In this document: one piece after another, positions 17,378-26,505 of the stretch
How the letters are laid out: each line of letters begins with the position of its first letter
Numbering within the stretch: position 1 is the first letter of the stretch
Assembly: GCA_016297675.1 (NCBI GenBank)
Contig: JAEDGE010000001.1
Span: forward strand, 1-45,771
Direction of reading: 5' to 3'
DNA from: Oscillospiraceae bacterium
GTDB taxonomy: Bacteria > Bacillota > Clostridia > Oscillospirales > Ruminococcaceae
Length of the DNA stretch: 45,771 nt
The notes under the pieces: model-generated
What the model was told of the DNA's origin: nothing
The model's database searches: none
The model's input: only the letters and a program-made list of their open reading frames with translations
Made by a program: the position numbers and the translations under genes

Positions 17378-18348
17378 TGATACAGTTAAGTATATGCAGT
17401 GTTTTACTTGGGGTACTCTTAGACTTTTGTTTTGGGGATCCGCACTGGATGCCTCATCCAGTTGTTTGGATGGGAAAAGGGATTTCTTTCGGGGAAAAGA
17501 AGCTGCGGCAGTGTTTCCCGAAAACAGAGCGAGGGACATTTATAGCAGGTATTTTTTTAGCGGTATTGTTGCCGCTGATAAGTTTTGGGATTTCCTCATT
17601 GGTGCTTTGGATTGCATATCGGATTTCAGTCTGGCTTTGGTTTCTGATTCACACATTCTGGAGTTATCAGATATTAGCAGCTCGTTGCCTTGCAACAGAG
17701 AGCAGTAAGGTTTACCGTGCGTTACAGGCAAATAATTTACCGCTTGCCCGCAAGCAGCTTTCTTGGTTGGTTGGTCGGGAGACAAAAGACCTTTCTGTTG
17801 AAGAAGTTACAAAAGCATGCGTGGAAACCGTTGCAGAAAATACATCGGATGGTGAAATTGCACCTTTATTTTATCTTTTGATTGGTGGTGTACCGCTTAG
17901 CTTTTTTTATAAAGCAGTAAACACATTGGATTCCATGGTTGGATATCGGAATGAAACTTATGAATACTTTGGAAAAGCCTCGGCAAAGCTGGATGATATT
18001 TGCAACTGGATTCCAGCAAGACTTTCTGCATGGTTTCTTATAGCTGCATCTTTTTTGCTTTCACTGGATGGAAAAGGGGCTTTGCGAATTTACTTTCGGG
18101 ACAGGCGGAAGCATCTATCTCCGAACTCCGCCCAGACTGAATCCGTAGCAGCAGGAGCAATGAGTATCCAGCTTGGGGGAACACATATATATTTTGGAAA
18201 CATAGTGGAAAAACCGACCATTGGTGATGCCATCAGAGCAGCAAAAGCAGAAGATATTCAAACAGCAAATAAAATGCTGTTTGTTGCCAGCATTTTATTT
18301 GCTGTTGTTGTCGGAGGTGGTATGCTGCTTGTTGCTATTATCCTATAA
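17377..18348 (+). CDS. cbiB: Adenosylcobinamide-phosphate synthase CbiB
   Basis: Membrane enzyme that amidates adenosylcobyric acid with (R)-1-amino-2-propanol O-2-phosphate, or free aminopropanol, to give adenosylcobinamide (phosphate). The 323-residue hydrophobic protein has the family start LLDFCFGDPHWMPHPVVWMG, the central TVAENTSDGEIAPLFY motif, NTLDSMVGYRNE and a C-terminal TESVAAGAMSIQLGG. The start codon uses the last base of the preceding stop. It is followed by cobD, which makes its amine substrate, with a 20-base gap. Confidence 0.94.
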   Translation: MIQLSICSVLLGVLLDFCFGDPHWMPHPVVWMGKGISFGEKKLRQCFPKTERGTFIAGIFLAVLLPLISFGISSLVLWIAYRISVWLWFLIHTFWSYQILAARCLATESSKVYRALQANNLPLARKQLSWLVGRETKDLSVEEVTKACVETVAENTSDGEIAPLFYLLIGGVPLSFFYKAVNTLDSMVGYRNETYEYFGKASAKLDDICNWIPARLSAWFLIAASFLLSLDGKGALRIYFRDRRKHLSPNSAQTESVAAGAMSIQLGGTHIYFGNIVEKPTIGDAIRAAKAEDIQTANKMLFVASILFAVVVGGGMLLVAIIL

Positions 18349-18368
18349 AATGTTGGGAGGAGAACTGC

Positions 18369-19469
18369 TTGAAGTCGATACACGGTGGTGATATTTACAC
18401 TGCGAAGGAACGGCTGCACAGTGACCAGCTACTTGATTTTTCTGCGAATATCAATCCCTTTGGTGTACCAGATTGTGTGCAATCCGCAATTTGTGCAGCA
18501 ATTCCGCAATTGTCACACTATCCTGACCCGAATCAAACCATGCTGACCAATGCCCTTGCTGCGTATCATCATGTACAATCACAGCAGATTATCTGCGGAA
18601 ATGGCGGTGCAGATGTATTATTCCGGACAGTACAGGCGATTCATCCAAAACATGTAGTTATTCCGGTTCCGACTTTTTCCGAGTATGGAAAAGCCTTAGA
18701 GGAGAATGGCTGTTCCGTCACATACTGGAAGATGCCAGAACCATTCGTTTTGACAGAATCTTTCCTGACAGAACTGCAAACGGGAAAATATGATTTTCTG
18801 GTACTCTGCAATCCCAACAATCCCACTGGTTCGCTGCTCTCTACTTCGTTGCTGCAAAAAATCCTGACACTTACTGTACAGAAAAAAATCTTTGTTTTAC
18901 TGGATGAATGCTGTTGCGATATGACAGAAACAGCACTTCAATCTTCTATGATTGCTACTTGTAACGATTATCCGAATCTATTCATTCTAAAGTCCATGAC
19001 AAAACGATATGCGATTCCGGGTTTACGGTTGGGATATGGAATTTGTGCGAATACAGCGTTAGCAGAACAAATCCGGCAGACGGGACAGCCGTGGTCAGTC
19101 AATACGCTGGCATCCGTTGCAGGCTGTGCTGCGTTGCAGGATATTGCCTATCAACAGCAGTTTCAGCAGTTCCTACAGACTGAGCGATGGTTTCTTTATC
19201 ACGCATTGCAGGAGCTGGGATTTACAGTTTGGGAACCAGCAGCGAATTTCGTATTTTTTCATGCAAAACAGTTTTATGATTTAGAGAATGAATTATTACC
19301 CTATCATATTCTTCTGCGGAACTGTGGGAATTATCGTGGTTTGGATGATACCTATTATCGGGTTGCAGTGCGGAAACGAGAGGAAAATATATTTTTATTG
19401 CAATGTCTGAAAGAAATTGTACAGAAAAAGTCAGGAGGGAATCTATGCGAGCAAAATCTATCATGGTAG
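18369..19469 (+). CDS. cobD: L-threonine-O-3-phosphate decarboxylase
   Basis: PLP enzyme of aminotransferase fold type I that decarboxylates L-threonine phosphate to aminopropanol phosphate for CbiB. At 366 residues it resembles histidinol-phosphate aminotransferase, but the operon context and HGGDIY and FSANINPFG at the N-terminus support CobD. The PLP lysine is K208 in LKSMTKRYAIPGLRLGYG, and CNPNNPTG at 147-154 forms part of the cofactor site. The start is TTG at 18369 with GGGAGGAG eight to ten bases upstream. Its 3' end overlaps cbiP by 25 bases. The kinase that would supply threonine phosphate (PduX) is not in this window. Confidence 0.9.
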   Translation: MKSIHGGDIYTAKERLHSDQLLDFSANINPFGVPDCVQSAICAAIPQLSHYPDPNQTMLTNALAAYHHVQSQQIICGNGGADVLFRTVQAIHPKHVVIPVPTFSEYGKALEENGCSVTYWKMPEPFVLTESFLTELQTGKYDFLVLCNPNNPTGSLLSTSLLQKILTLTVQKKIFVLLDECCCDMTETALQSSMIATCNDYPNLFILKSMTKRYAIPGLRLGYGICANTALAEQIRQTGQPWSVNTLASVAGCAALQDIAYQQQFQQFLQTERWFLYHALQELGFTVWEPAANFVFFHAKQFYDLENELLPYHILLRNCGNYRGLDDTYYRVAVRKREENIFLLQCLKEIVQKKSGGNLCEQNLSW

Positions 19470-20965
19470 TTGGAACCATGTCTTCTGCCGGAAAAAGTGT
19501 GATAACAGCCGGACTTTGTCGTATTTTTCAGCAAGACGGCTTGCGAACGGCACCATTTAAGTCACAAAATATGGCACTCAATTCCTATATTACAAGAGAT
19601 GGATTAGAAATGGGACGAGCACAGGTTATGCAGGCGGAAGCTGCTGGTGTAGAGCCAGATGTCCGGATGAATCCGATTTTGCTCAAACCCACCAGTGAAT
19701 TCGGTTCACAGGTAATCGTGAATGGAGAAGTATATGGTAGCATGCATGCAAGAGAATACTATCAGCAGAAACAAAAGCTTATTCCTGTTATTCAGCAGGC
19801 ATATGAATCCCTTGCAGCTGAAAAGGATATCATCGTACTGGAGGGAGCAGGTAGTCCGGCAGAAATCAATTTACGAGATGTAGATATTGTGAATCTGGGC
19901 ATGGCAGCGATTTCTGACTCTCCTGTCATTTTAGTGGGGGATATTGACCGAGGTGGTGTTTTCGCAGCTATTTACGGAACGATTGCCCTATTGCGTCCAG
20001 AAGAACGCCGCCGAATAAAGGGAATCATCATCAATAAATTTCGTGGAGATGTCAGTATTTTGGAAAGCGGTTTAACTATGCTGGAAGAACTGACTGGCGT
20101 TCCCATTTTGGGGGTTGTTCCCTATTTACCGTTGCATTTGGAAGAGGAAGACAGCCTTGCGACTCAATTGCATCAGCATACACGATTGCCAGAAAGCAGC
20201 TTGGATATAGCAGTCATTCGGTTCCCACACATTTCTAATTTTACAGACTTTACAGCACTGGATGGAATGGATACTGTTTCTGTTCGCTATGTTACCAGTG
20301 TACAAATGTTAGGAGAACCAGATTTACTGATTCTGCCGGGTACGAAGAATACATTATCAGATTTGCGATGGCTACGGCAAAACGGATTAGAGGCAGCAAT
20401 TCAAAAATTACATCAAAAAGGTTGTGTTTTATTTGGTATTTGTGGCGGATTCCAAATGATGGGCAATCTGATTTCAGATCCATATGGTGTAGAAGACGGT
20501 GGGAGTCTGCGTGGTATGGAGCTATTGGATATAGAAACGATTTTTCAGACACAAAAGTACCGTCAGCAAGTACAAGGCAGCATTTGCACAATTCCTGGCA
20601 TATTGCAATCCCTTTCGGGATATCCGGTCAATGGTTATGAAATACATATGGGAGAAACCATTGTTCATACAGCAAATCCATTTACCAAGCGGGAAGATGG
20701 TACATACAACGGATACTGTAATCCAGACGGTAATGTGTATGGAACCTATTTGCATGGTATTTTTGATACAACAGAAACCACTGCATATCTGGTGCAGCAG
20801 CTGCTCCGACAAAAAGGTTTAGAAAATCCCGTGCCTTTTTTGGATTTGCAGCAAAGAAAAGAACAGCAATATGATATGTTGGCAGACACCTTGCGAAAGC
20901 ATCTGAATATCAAACAAATCTACAAAATAATAAATGAATGGGGACAAACACATGAAACCACTTAG
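19445..20965 (+). CDS. cbiP: Cobyric acid synthase
   Basis: Glutamine- and ATP-dependent amidation of the b, d, e and g side chains of adenosylcobyrinic acid a,c-diamide. The 506-residue protein starts MRAKSIMVVGTMSSAGKS with its P-loop, followed by PFKSQNMALNS and EGAGSPAEINL. The C-terminal glutamine amidotransferase domain has the nucleophile in FGICGGFQMMG and a histidine in YLHGIFD. ATG 19445 has AGGAGG five to six bases upstream; an earlier in-frame start at 19403 lies deeper in cobD and lacks one. The last 14 bases overlap cbiD. Confidence 0.94.
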   Translation: MRAKSIMVVGTMSSAGKSVITAGLCRIFQQDGLRTAPFKSQNMALNSYITRDGLEMGRAQVMQAEAAGVEPDVRMNPILLKPTSEFGSQVIVNGEVYGSMHAREYYQQKQKLIPVIQQAYESLAAEKDIIVLEGAGSPAEINLRDVDIVNLGMAAISDSPVILVGDIDRGGVFAAIYGTIALLRPEERRRIKGIIINKFRGDVSILESGLTMLEELTGVPILGVVPYLPLHLEEEDSLATQLHQHTRLPESSLDIAVIRFPHISNFTDFTALDGMDTVSVRYVTSVQMLGEPDLLILPGTKNTLSDLRWLRQNGLEAAIQKLHQKGCVLFGICGGFQMMGNLISDPYGVEDGGSLRGMELLDIETIFQTQKYRQQVQGSICTIPGILQSLSGYPVNGYEIHMGETIVHTANPFTKREDGTYNGYCNPDGNVYGTYLHGIFDTTETTAYLVQQLLRQKGLENPVPFLDLQQRKEQQYDMLADTLRKHLNIKQIYKIINEWGQTHETT

Positions 20966-22034
20966 AGAGGGGCATACCACGGGTGTCTGTGCAGCAGCTG
21001 CTGCATTGGCATCTGTATTGTGGCAGACAACAGGACGATGTCCGGAACAGGTTGCCTATACGTTGCCTTCTGGAAAAACACTTTCTCTGCCGATAGAAGC
21101 AGCAGAAGCATATATATGTGGTGTACGGAAAGACAGCGGTGATGATCCCGATCAGACAAATGGATGTTTGGTTTGTGCGACGGTACAGATTTTGGAAGAT
21201 GAAGGTGCCATCTGTTTTCAAGCTGGAAAGGGCGTTGGGACAGTAACCCGAAAGGGGCTTCCAATTCCAGTAGGAGAACCAGCAATCAATCCCATTCCAC
21301 GGGAGATGATTATAAAAGCAGTCCGTTCTGTCATTGGCACACGCGGTGCAGTGGTAACTATTTCTGTACCCGAGGGAGAACGGATTGCAGAACGCACATT
21401 TAATGGTCGACTTGGTATTGTTGGTGGCATTTCTATTCTTGGGACGACTGGTATTGTTCGTCCAATGAGTGAGGAAGCTATACGGGAATCCTTGCGAATG
21501 GAATTATCTATGTGTCGTGCAGAATATGGGACTGCCTGTGCAATGGTAACAGGGTATGCTGGAGAAAGTTATTTGAAAAAACGGTTCACAGATGGCGGCA
21601 GTATTATATTGTGCAGCAATTATTTAGGTTATCTGCTTGACTGTGCGGAAGAGATGGGAATGCAAACGATTCTGCTTACTGGTGCTGCAGGAAAACTTAT
21701 CAAACCCGCAGCAGATATTATGTATCTGCACAGCCATACAGCAGGCGGACAACGAGAAATCATTTGTACACATGCTGCTCTTGCAGGTGCTTCAATGGAA
21801 CAGGTACAGCAGCTGTATCATTGTAATACGACTGTAGAAATGCAAGAACGATTGTCCAGAATGCCGTTTGCAGAAACCGTCTGGAAGCAAATTACTGAAT
21901 CAGTTTGTAAAAATTGTGAAAGAAGAACGCATTTTCATATTAAAATAGGAGTGATTTTGTTGGATCGGGAGCAGCATGTATTAGCAGAAACGGCATCTGT
22001 ATCGGATGTATTAAAGGAGTGGCGAAGACATTGA
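20952..22034 (+). CDS. cbiD: Cobalt-precorrin-5B (C1)-methyltransferase
   Basis: SAM-dependent methylation of C1 in the oxygen-independent corrin pathway. The 360-residue protein opens MKPLREGHTTGVCAAAAA, a CbiD hallmark, with VRKDSGDDPDQTNG near residue 65, GVGTVTRKGL, and GNTGIVRPMSEEAI-like sequence (here GTTGIVRPMSEEAI). CbiD is unrelated to the tetrapyrrole methylases around it and is diagnostic of the anaerobic route. ATG 20952 has GGGG eight bases upstream; the ATG at 20934 lacks a ribosome site. Its TGA overlaps the TTG of cbiET. Confidence 0.94.
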   Translation: MKPLREGHTTGVCAAAAALASVLWQTTGRCPEQVAYTLPSGKTLSLPIEAAEAYICGVRKDSGDDPDQTNGCLVCATVQILEDEGAICFQAGKGVGTVTRKGLPIPVGEPAINPIPREMIIKAVRSVIGTRGAVVTISVPEGERIAERTFNGRLGIVGGISILGTTGIVRPMSEEAIRESLRMELSMCRAEYGTACAMVTGYAGESYLKKRFTDGGSIILCSNYLGYLLDCAEEMGMQTILLTGAAGKLIKPAADIMYLHSHTAGGQREIICTHAALAGASMEQVQQLYHCNTTVEMQERLSRMPFAETVWKQITESVCKNCERRTHFHIKIGVILLDREQHVLAETASVSDVLKEWRRH

Positions 22035-23245
22035 GGAATCCGTTATGGCTGGTTGGTGGTGGTAGTGGAAATCCGGACTATTTATTACCAGTTGCAAAAA
22101 AAACATTGGAGCAAGCAGATTGTGTCATTGCTTCTCAACGATTTGGAAAGATGTTATCTGTCAAGAAATTTTTACCGTTGATTGACCTTTCCAATTTATT
22201 AGAGCAGCTTCCAACTATGCTCGAAGATGAATCCATTGCTATTCTGGTATCAGGAGACCCTTTGCTCTATAGTTTTTACCGTACTATAAAAAATCACTAT
22301 CCGGACTGGCAGATTCCTGTCATTCCTGGTATTGGTTCCTTGCAATTGTTAGGGGCGAAATTTGGTTTGCCAATGGAGCAGGCATATATTTGCAGTTTAC
22401 ACGGGAAATCTTATACAGCTGGTTCGATTGCCTATGCAGTGACACAGCATTCTCTGACGCTTTTTTTCTGTTCAGCAACAGACGGTGTGAGAGAGATTGC
22501 AAACGCACTTTGCTCTTATGGATTAGAGGACACAACGTTATTTATCGGTGCAAATCTGACTTATGAAACAGAACAGCTCTGGAAGGGAGAACCAAAGCAG
22601 TTTTGTGAGATGGAAAATCCTTCTCTTTGTGTGGTTGCTGTATCCAATCCAGCTCCCAAAAAAATTGGGAATATTGCTTTATTGCCAGATATCGCATTTC
22701 TACGAAATAGTGCTCCTATGACAAAAGAAGAAGTTCGTGCTGTGATTCTCAGCAAACTGCAATTACAGCCGGATAGTATAGTATGGGATATTGGTGCAGG
22801 AACAGGTAGTGTTTCCATTTCATGTGCAAAATGCTGTCCATATGGAACCGTATATGCCATTGAGTATCAGGCATCTGCATTGGAAATCCTGAGAAAAAAT
22901 TGCACCTATTTGCAAGCAGAAAATGTAACCATTTTGGCTGGCAGGGCAGAGCAGGTAATGGCTACGCTTCCTGTACCGGATTGTATTTTTATTGGTGGAA
23001 GTGATGGAGCTTGTTCGTCCATTTTGCAGCAAATACAATCTCTTCCGAAAACGGTTCGGCTTGTTGTCAGCAGCGTGACGTTAGAAACGCAGGCAGAATT
23101 GATGACATTGCTGCAAGATATGCCGCAGTTAGAGATCGTACAAATTGCAGTGGGACGCAGTCGGGCAGTGGGAAAATATCATGTATTGGAAAATAATCAT
23201 CCAGTGATGCTGTTTTCCTGTTTAGCAGGAGGAAAGCGAGAATGA
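22031..23245 (+). CDS. cbiET: Fused CbiE-CbiT: precorrin-6Y/7 C5,C15-methyltransferase and decarboxylase
   Basis: A 404-residue fusion. The N-terminal half (about 1-205) is a tetrapyrrole methylase like CbiE, which methylates C5, with LVGGGSGNPDYLLP and VSGDPLLYS. The C-terminal half (about 220-404) is a Rossmann methyltransferase like CbiT, which methylates C15 and decarboxylates the C12 acetate, with MTKEEVRAVILSKLQL and WDIGAGTGSVSIS. The same fusion is known as CobL in the aerobic route. I place the start at TTG 22031, which overlaps the cbiD stop as TTGA and has AAAGGAG 11 bases ahead. GTG at 22019 is the in-frame alternative but sits on that ribosome site. Confidence 0.92.
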   Translation: MRNPLWLVGGGSGNPDYLLPVAKKTLEQADCVIASQRFGKMLSVKKFLPLIDLSNLLEQLPTMLEDESIAILVSGDPLLYSFYRTIKNHYPDWQIPVIPGIGSLQLLGAKFGLPMEQAYICSLHGKSYTAGSIAYAVTQHSLTLFFCSATDGVREIANALCSYGLEDTTLFIGANLTYETEQLWKGEPKQFCEMENPSLCVVAVSNPAPKKIGNIALLPDIAFLRNSAPMTKEEVRAVILSKLQLQPDSIVWDIGAGTGSVSISCAKCCPYGTVYAIEYQASALEILRKNCTYLQAENVTILAGRAEQVMATLPVPDCIFIGGSDGACSSILQQIQSLPKTVRLVVSSVTLETQAELMTLLQDMPQLEIVQIAVGRSRAVGKYHVLENNHPVMLFSCLAGGKRE

Positions 23246-23931
23246 AAAAAGGTATTTTTTATGCAGTTAGCGTGGGAACAGAACCAATGGATTTGACTTT
23301 GCGTGCAAAACAGGTTTTAGAACAAGCAGATGTGATTGTAAAGCCAGTCAGGCAAATCGGTGTTTCTTCGGTTGCTTATAGCATTGCAGCAACAGCTGTA
23401 AACTTGGAACAGACGGAAACATTAGAACTGGTGTTTCCCATGCAGATACAAACAGATTACCGCAATCGGTTACAAGACGGCTGTCTTCAGCCAGTTTGTG
23501 ATTACTTAGAAGCTGGAAAAAATGTAGCAATGGTGACATTGGGCGATGTTTCTATCTATAGTACTGCAACCTATGTGCGACAGGTTTTAGCGGAAAAGGG
23601 ATATGAAACGGTTGTTATTGCAGGAATTTCTTCTTTTTCTGCCGGAGCCGCAAAGGCAAAGTGCAGCCTGTGTGAAAATCAGGAATCTCTGGTGGTATTA
23701 CCTGCTGTGACAAGCAAAGAAGAAGTTGAAGCGGCTTTAGAACAGTTTGATACTTTGGTGTTGATGAAAGCCGGAAGGGCATTGTCATGGTTAATCCCAT
23801 TGCTGACGGAAAAACAGATGCTTTCTCGTACAATTATGCTTTGTAATATTGGAATGGAAGGAGAATATATTGGAACGCCTTTTGTTACGAACACTTCTTA
23901 TTTTACAACGCTCATAATTAAGAAAAAATAA
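23242..23931 (+). CDS. cbiL: Cobalt-factor II / precorrin-2 C20-methyltransferase
   Basis: SAM-dependent methylation at C20, the first corrin-specific step after precorrin-2. The 229-residue protein has the two-domain tetrapyrrole methylase layout, with VTLGDVSIYSTATYV and IAGISSFSAGAAK clear. Assignment to CbiL rests on these motifs and because every other methylase of the route is accounted for by a neighbour. The N-terminal loop that usually reads GxGPGDPELLT is divergent here (SVGTEPMDLTL). It overlaps cbiET by ATGA. Confidence 0.82.
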   Translation: MKKGIFYAVSVGTEPMDLTLRAKQVLEQADVIVKPVRQIGVSSVAYSIAATAVNLEQTETLELVFPMQIQTDYRNRLQDGCLQPVCDYLEAGKNVAMVTLGDVSIYSTATYVRQVLAEKGYETVVIAGISSFSAGAAKAKCSLCENQESLVVLPAVTSKEEVEAALEQFDTLVLMKAGRALSWLIPLLTEKQMLSRTIMLCNIGMEGEYIGTPFVTNTSYFTTLIIKKK

Positions 23932-23966
23932 TTTGGTTAGAAGTCGGAAGGGAGTTCAGATTTAGG

Positions 23967-24722
23967 ATGATATATTTTGTAGGTGCAGGAGCAGGGGATC
24001 CGGAATTACTGACCATCAAGGGAAAACGTTTGATTGATCATGCAGATGTGATTATTTATGCTGGTTCTTTGGTAAATCCAGCTGTTCTGCAAGATAGAAA
24101 GCCGGATAGCATCGTTTATGACAGTGCGGGAATGACTTTAGAAGAAGTGCTTTCTGTCATGCAGACAGCAGAACAGGAAGGAAAGACGACTGTTCGAGTG
24201 CATACAGGGGATGCTTCTATTTATGGAGCGATTCGGGAACAGTTGGATGCATTGGATCGTATGGGAATTGCTCATGAAGTAGTGCCGGGTGTTAGTTCTT
24301 TTTTAGCAGCAGCAGCTGTTTTGCAAAAGGAATATACACTGCCTGACGTTTCTCAGACAGTGATTTTAACCAGAATGGAGGGACGTACACCTGTTCCGGA
24401 AACGGAACAGGTGGAATCACTGGCACAGCATCGTGCAACTATGGTCATTTTTTTATCAGTAGGACAAATTGCAGAATTGGTGCGTCGGTTATCCATTGCT
24501 TATCCAATGCATACTCCTGTAGCAGTGGTTTATAAGGCAAGCTGGCCGGATCAGAAAATTGTAACAGGTACACTGGAAACCATTGCACAACAAGTTGAAA
24601 AAGCTGGCATTCATAAAACTGCACTGGTATTAGTTGGTGAATTTTTAGGGGATACCTATACGCTCTCTAAACTCTATGACAAGACATTTACGCATGGCTA
24701 TCGAAAAGGAATTGTAAAATGA
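23967..24722 (+). CDS. cbiF: Cobalt-precorrin-4 C11-methyltransferase
   Basis: SAM-dependent C11 methylation of cobalt-precorrin-4. The 251-residue product carries the full tetrapyrrole methylase pattern: FVGAGAGDPELLTIKG at the N-terminus, YAGSLVNPAVL (typical of CbiF/CobM), VHTGDASIYGAIREQ and VVPGVSSFLAAAAVL. ATG 23967 follows GGAAGGGAG with somewhat long spacing. It overlaps cbiG by ATGA, and CbiG acts on the CbiF product. Confidence 0.94.
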   Translation: MIYFVGAGAGDPELLTIKGKRLIDHADVIIYAGSLVNPAVLQDRKPDSIVYDSAGMTLEEVLSVMQTAEQEGKTTVRVHTGDASIYGAIREQLDALDRMGIAHEVVPGVSSFLAAAAVLQKEYTLPDVSQTVILTRMEGRTPVPETEQVESLAQHRATMVIFLSVGQIAELVRRLSIAYPMHTPVAVVYKASWPDQKIVTGTLETIAQQVEKAGIHKTALVLVGEFLGDTYTLSKLYDKTFTHGYRKGIVK

Positions 24723-25723
24723 AAATTGCATATTACTGTTTGACACCAACGGGAGAACAGCTTGCAAAACAGATACAAACAGCATTTGGTGGTGTTTTGC
24801 GAAAAAAAGAATGTTTTACAGATACTGTTCTTGCACAAGATTTTCAAAGCAAAGATGTCATGGTATTTGTTATGGCAACTGGCATTGTGGTACGAAAAAT
24901 TGCACCGCTACTGCGGTCTAAATTGACCGATCCTGCTGTAATTGTGATGGGACAGGACGGAAAATATGTCATCAGTCTGCTTTCGGGTCACATTGGCGGT
25001 GCAAATGAAATGACGAATGCAATTGCAGCATTGCTGCAAGCAGAACCAGTAATTACAACTGCCACCGATTTACAGGGACAAGTGGCATTTGATGTTGTTG
25101 CAGTAAAAAATCATTTGGTGATAGAAAATCCCAGCATGATTAAAACGATAAGCAGTGCCTTGCTTGTTGGGGAGTGTGTGCAGTTGCAGTCAGATTTATC
25201 TGTACTTAGTGCAGAGAGATATCCACAAATAGTATGGACAGAATCACGGAAAACGACTTGCAAAGTGGTAATTTCTGACCGTCTATTTCCAGAAGAAAAG
25301 AATGCAAAACCAACTTTGTATCTACGTCCAATAGATTTAGTAATTGGTGTGGGATGCAAAAAAGAAATTACATTTGATCATTTAGAATTTTGTTTTCTTT
25401 CCTTTTTGCAGACCTACGGCTATGCAATCTCATCTGTGAAAACCATTGCTACTATTGAACGAAAACGGGCAGAGCCAGCCATTTTGCAGTTGTGTGAAAC
25501 TTATCAGATTCCACTGCAAATTATTTCGGATGAAGCAATTTGCAATTGCCAATATCCATTTGAATCGTCTGATTTTGTCAAGCAAGTGACTGGATTGCCA
25601 GCAGTCGCAGAATCATGCAGTTATCTTGCATCAGAATGCGGAACCGTTTTAACAGGCAAAGTAAAGTATTCAGGTGTAACACTGGCAGCCTGTCGTTGTC
25701 ATCTGCCGCCGGTTCGGCTATAG
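24719..25723 (+). CDS. cbiG: Cobalt-precorrin-5A hydrolase
   Basis: Opens the delta-lactone and releases the C20 carbon as acetaldehyde, completing ring contraction in the anaerobic pathway. The 334-residue protein shows the N-terminal CbiG region (MVFVMATGIVVRKIAPLL, then VISLLSGHIGGANE), a variable centre, and the C-terminal domain starting LVIGVGCKKEIT. CbiG is found only in the oxygen-independent route. It is coupled to cbiF by a 4-base overlap and followed by cbiH after 29 bases. Confidence 0.93.
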   Translation: MKIAYYCLTPTGEQLAKQIQTAFGGVLRKKECFTDTVLAQDFQSKDVMVFVMATGIVVRKIAPLLRSKLTDPAVIVMGQDGKYVISLLSGHIGGANEMTNAIAALLQAEPVITTATDLQGQVAFDVVAVKNHLVIENPSMIKTISSALLVGECVQLQSDLSVLSAERYPQIVWTESRKTTCKVVISDRLFPEEKNAKPTLYLRPIDLVIGVGCKKEITFDHLEFCFLSFLQTYGYAISSVKTIATIERKRAEPAILQLCETYQIPLQIISDEAICNCQYPFESSDFVKQVTGLPAVAESCSYLASECGTVLTGKVKYSGVTLAACRCHLPPVRL

Positions 25724-25752
25724 AATCACCAATAGAATGGAGGAAAAATAAA

Positions 25753-26505
25753 ATGCAGCCTATCATTTATGCAGTTGGTTTTGGTCCAGGTGACCAGTTG
25801 TATATGACAACACAAGCTGTTTCTGTATTACAAAAAGTAGATATTATTGTTGGATATACTACTTATGTCAAGTTGTTACAGGAACAATTTCCAGAAAAAC
25901 AATTTCTCTCCACTCCTATGCGGCAAGAGGTGGAACGTTGTCAGCTTGCAGTGCAAGTTGCCTTGCAAGGGAAAACAGTCGCAATGGTTTCCAGTGGGGA
26001 CAGCGGCATTTATGGCATGACAGGAATTTTATTAGAGGTAGTTGCTGCACAGGGAGCAAATATACAAGTGGTTGCAGTTCCCGGTGTAACGGCTGCCAGT
26101 GCGGCGGCTTCTCTTTTAGGAGCACCCTTAATGCATGATTTTGCAGTTATTAGTCTGAGTGATTTGATGACCCCCCGTTCTTTAATTGAAAAACGAATTA
26201 CCTGTGCAGCAGTGGCAGATTTTGTTATCTGCCTTTACAATCCCAAATCCAAAAAACGAACCGATCATCTTGCACAGGCAACAGATTTGATCGCACAATA
26301 CCGGAAACCAGAAACACCCGTTGGCATTGTACGGCACGCTGGAAGAGCAGAACAGGCAGTGTGGCTTTCTACCTTGGAAAAACTGAAGGAAGAACCGGTG
26401 GATATGTTCTGCGTGATTCTAATTGGTAACTCTCAGACCTATGTAAAAGACGGAAAGATGATTACGCCACGAGGGTATCAGTTGGAAAGTGAAGTAATGT
26501 TATGA
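25753..26505 (+). CDS. cbiH: Cobalt-factor III / precorrin-3B C17-methyltransferase
   Basis: SAM-dependent C17 methylation with ring contraction. The 250-residue protein has AVGFGPGDQLYMT at the N-terminus, YTTYVKLL, VSSGDSGIYGMTG, VPGVTAASAAASLLGAPLMH, and FVICLYNPKSKKR, all characteristic of CbiH/CobJ. ATG 25753 is preceded by GGAGGAAAAATAAA. A reading from 25615 would lie inside cbiG and has no family sequence. It overlaps cbiJ by ATGA. Confidence 0.94.
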   Translation: MQPIIYAVGFGPGDQLYMTTQAVSVLQKVDIIVGYTTYVKLLQEQFPEKQFLSTPMRQEVERCQLAVQVALQGKTVAMVSSGDSGIYGMTGILLEVVAAQGANIQVVAVPGVTAASAAASLLGAPLMHDFAVISLSDLMTPRSLIEKRITCAAVADFVICLYNPKSKKRTDHLAQATDLIAQYRKPETPVGIVRHAGRAEQAVWLSTLEKLKEEPVDMFCVILIGNSQTYVKDGKMITPRGYQLESEVML

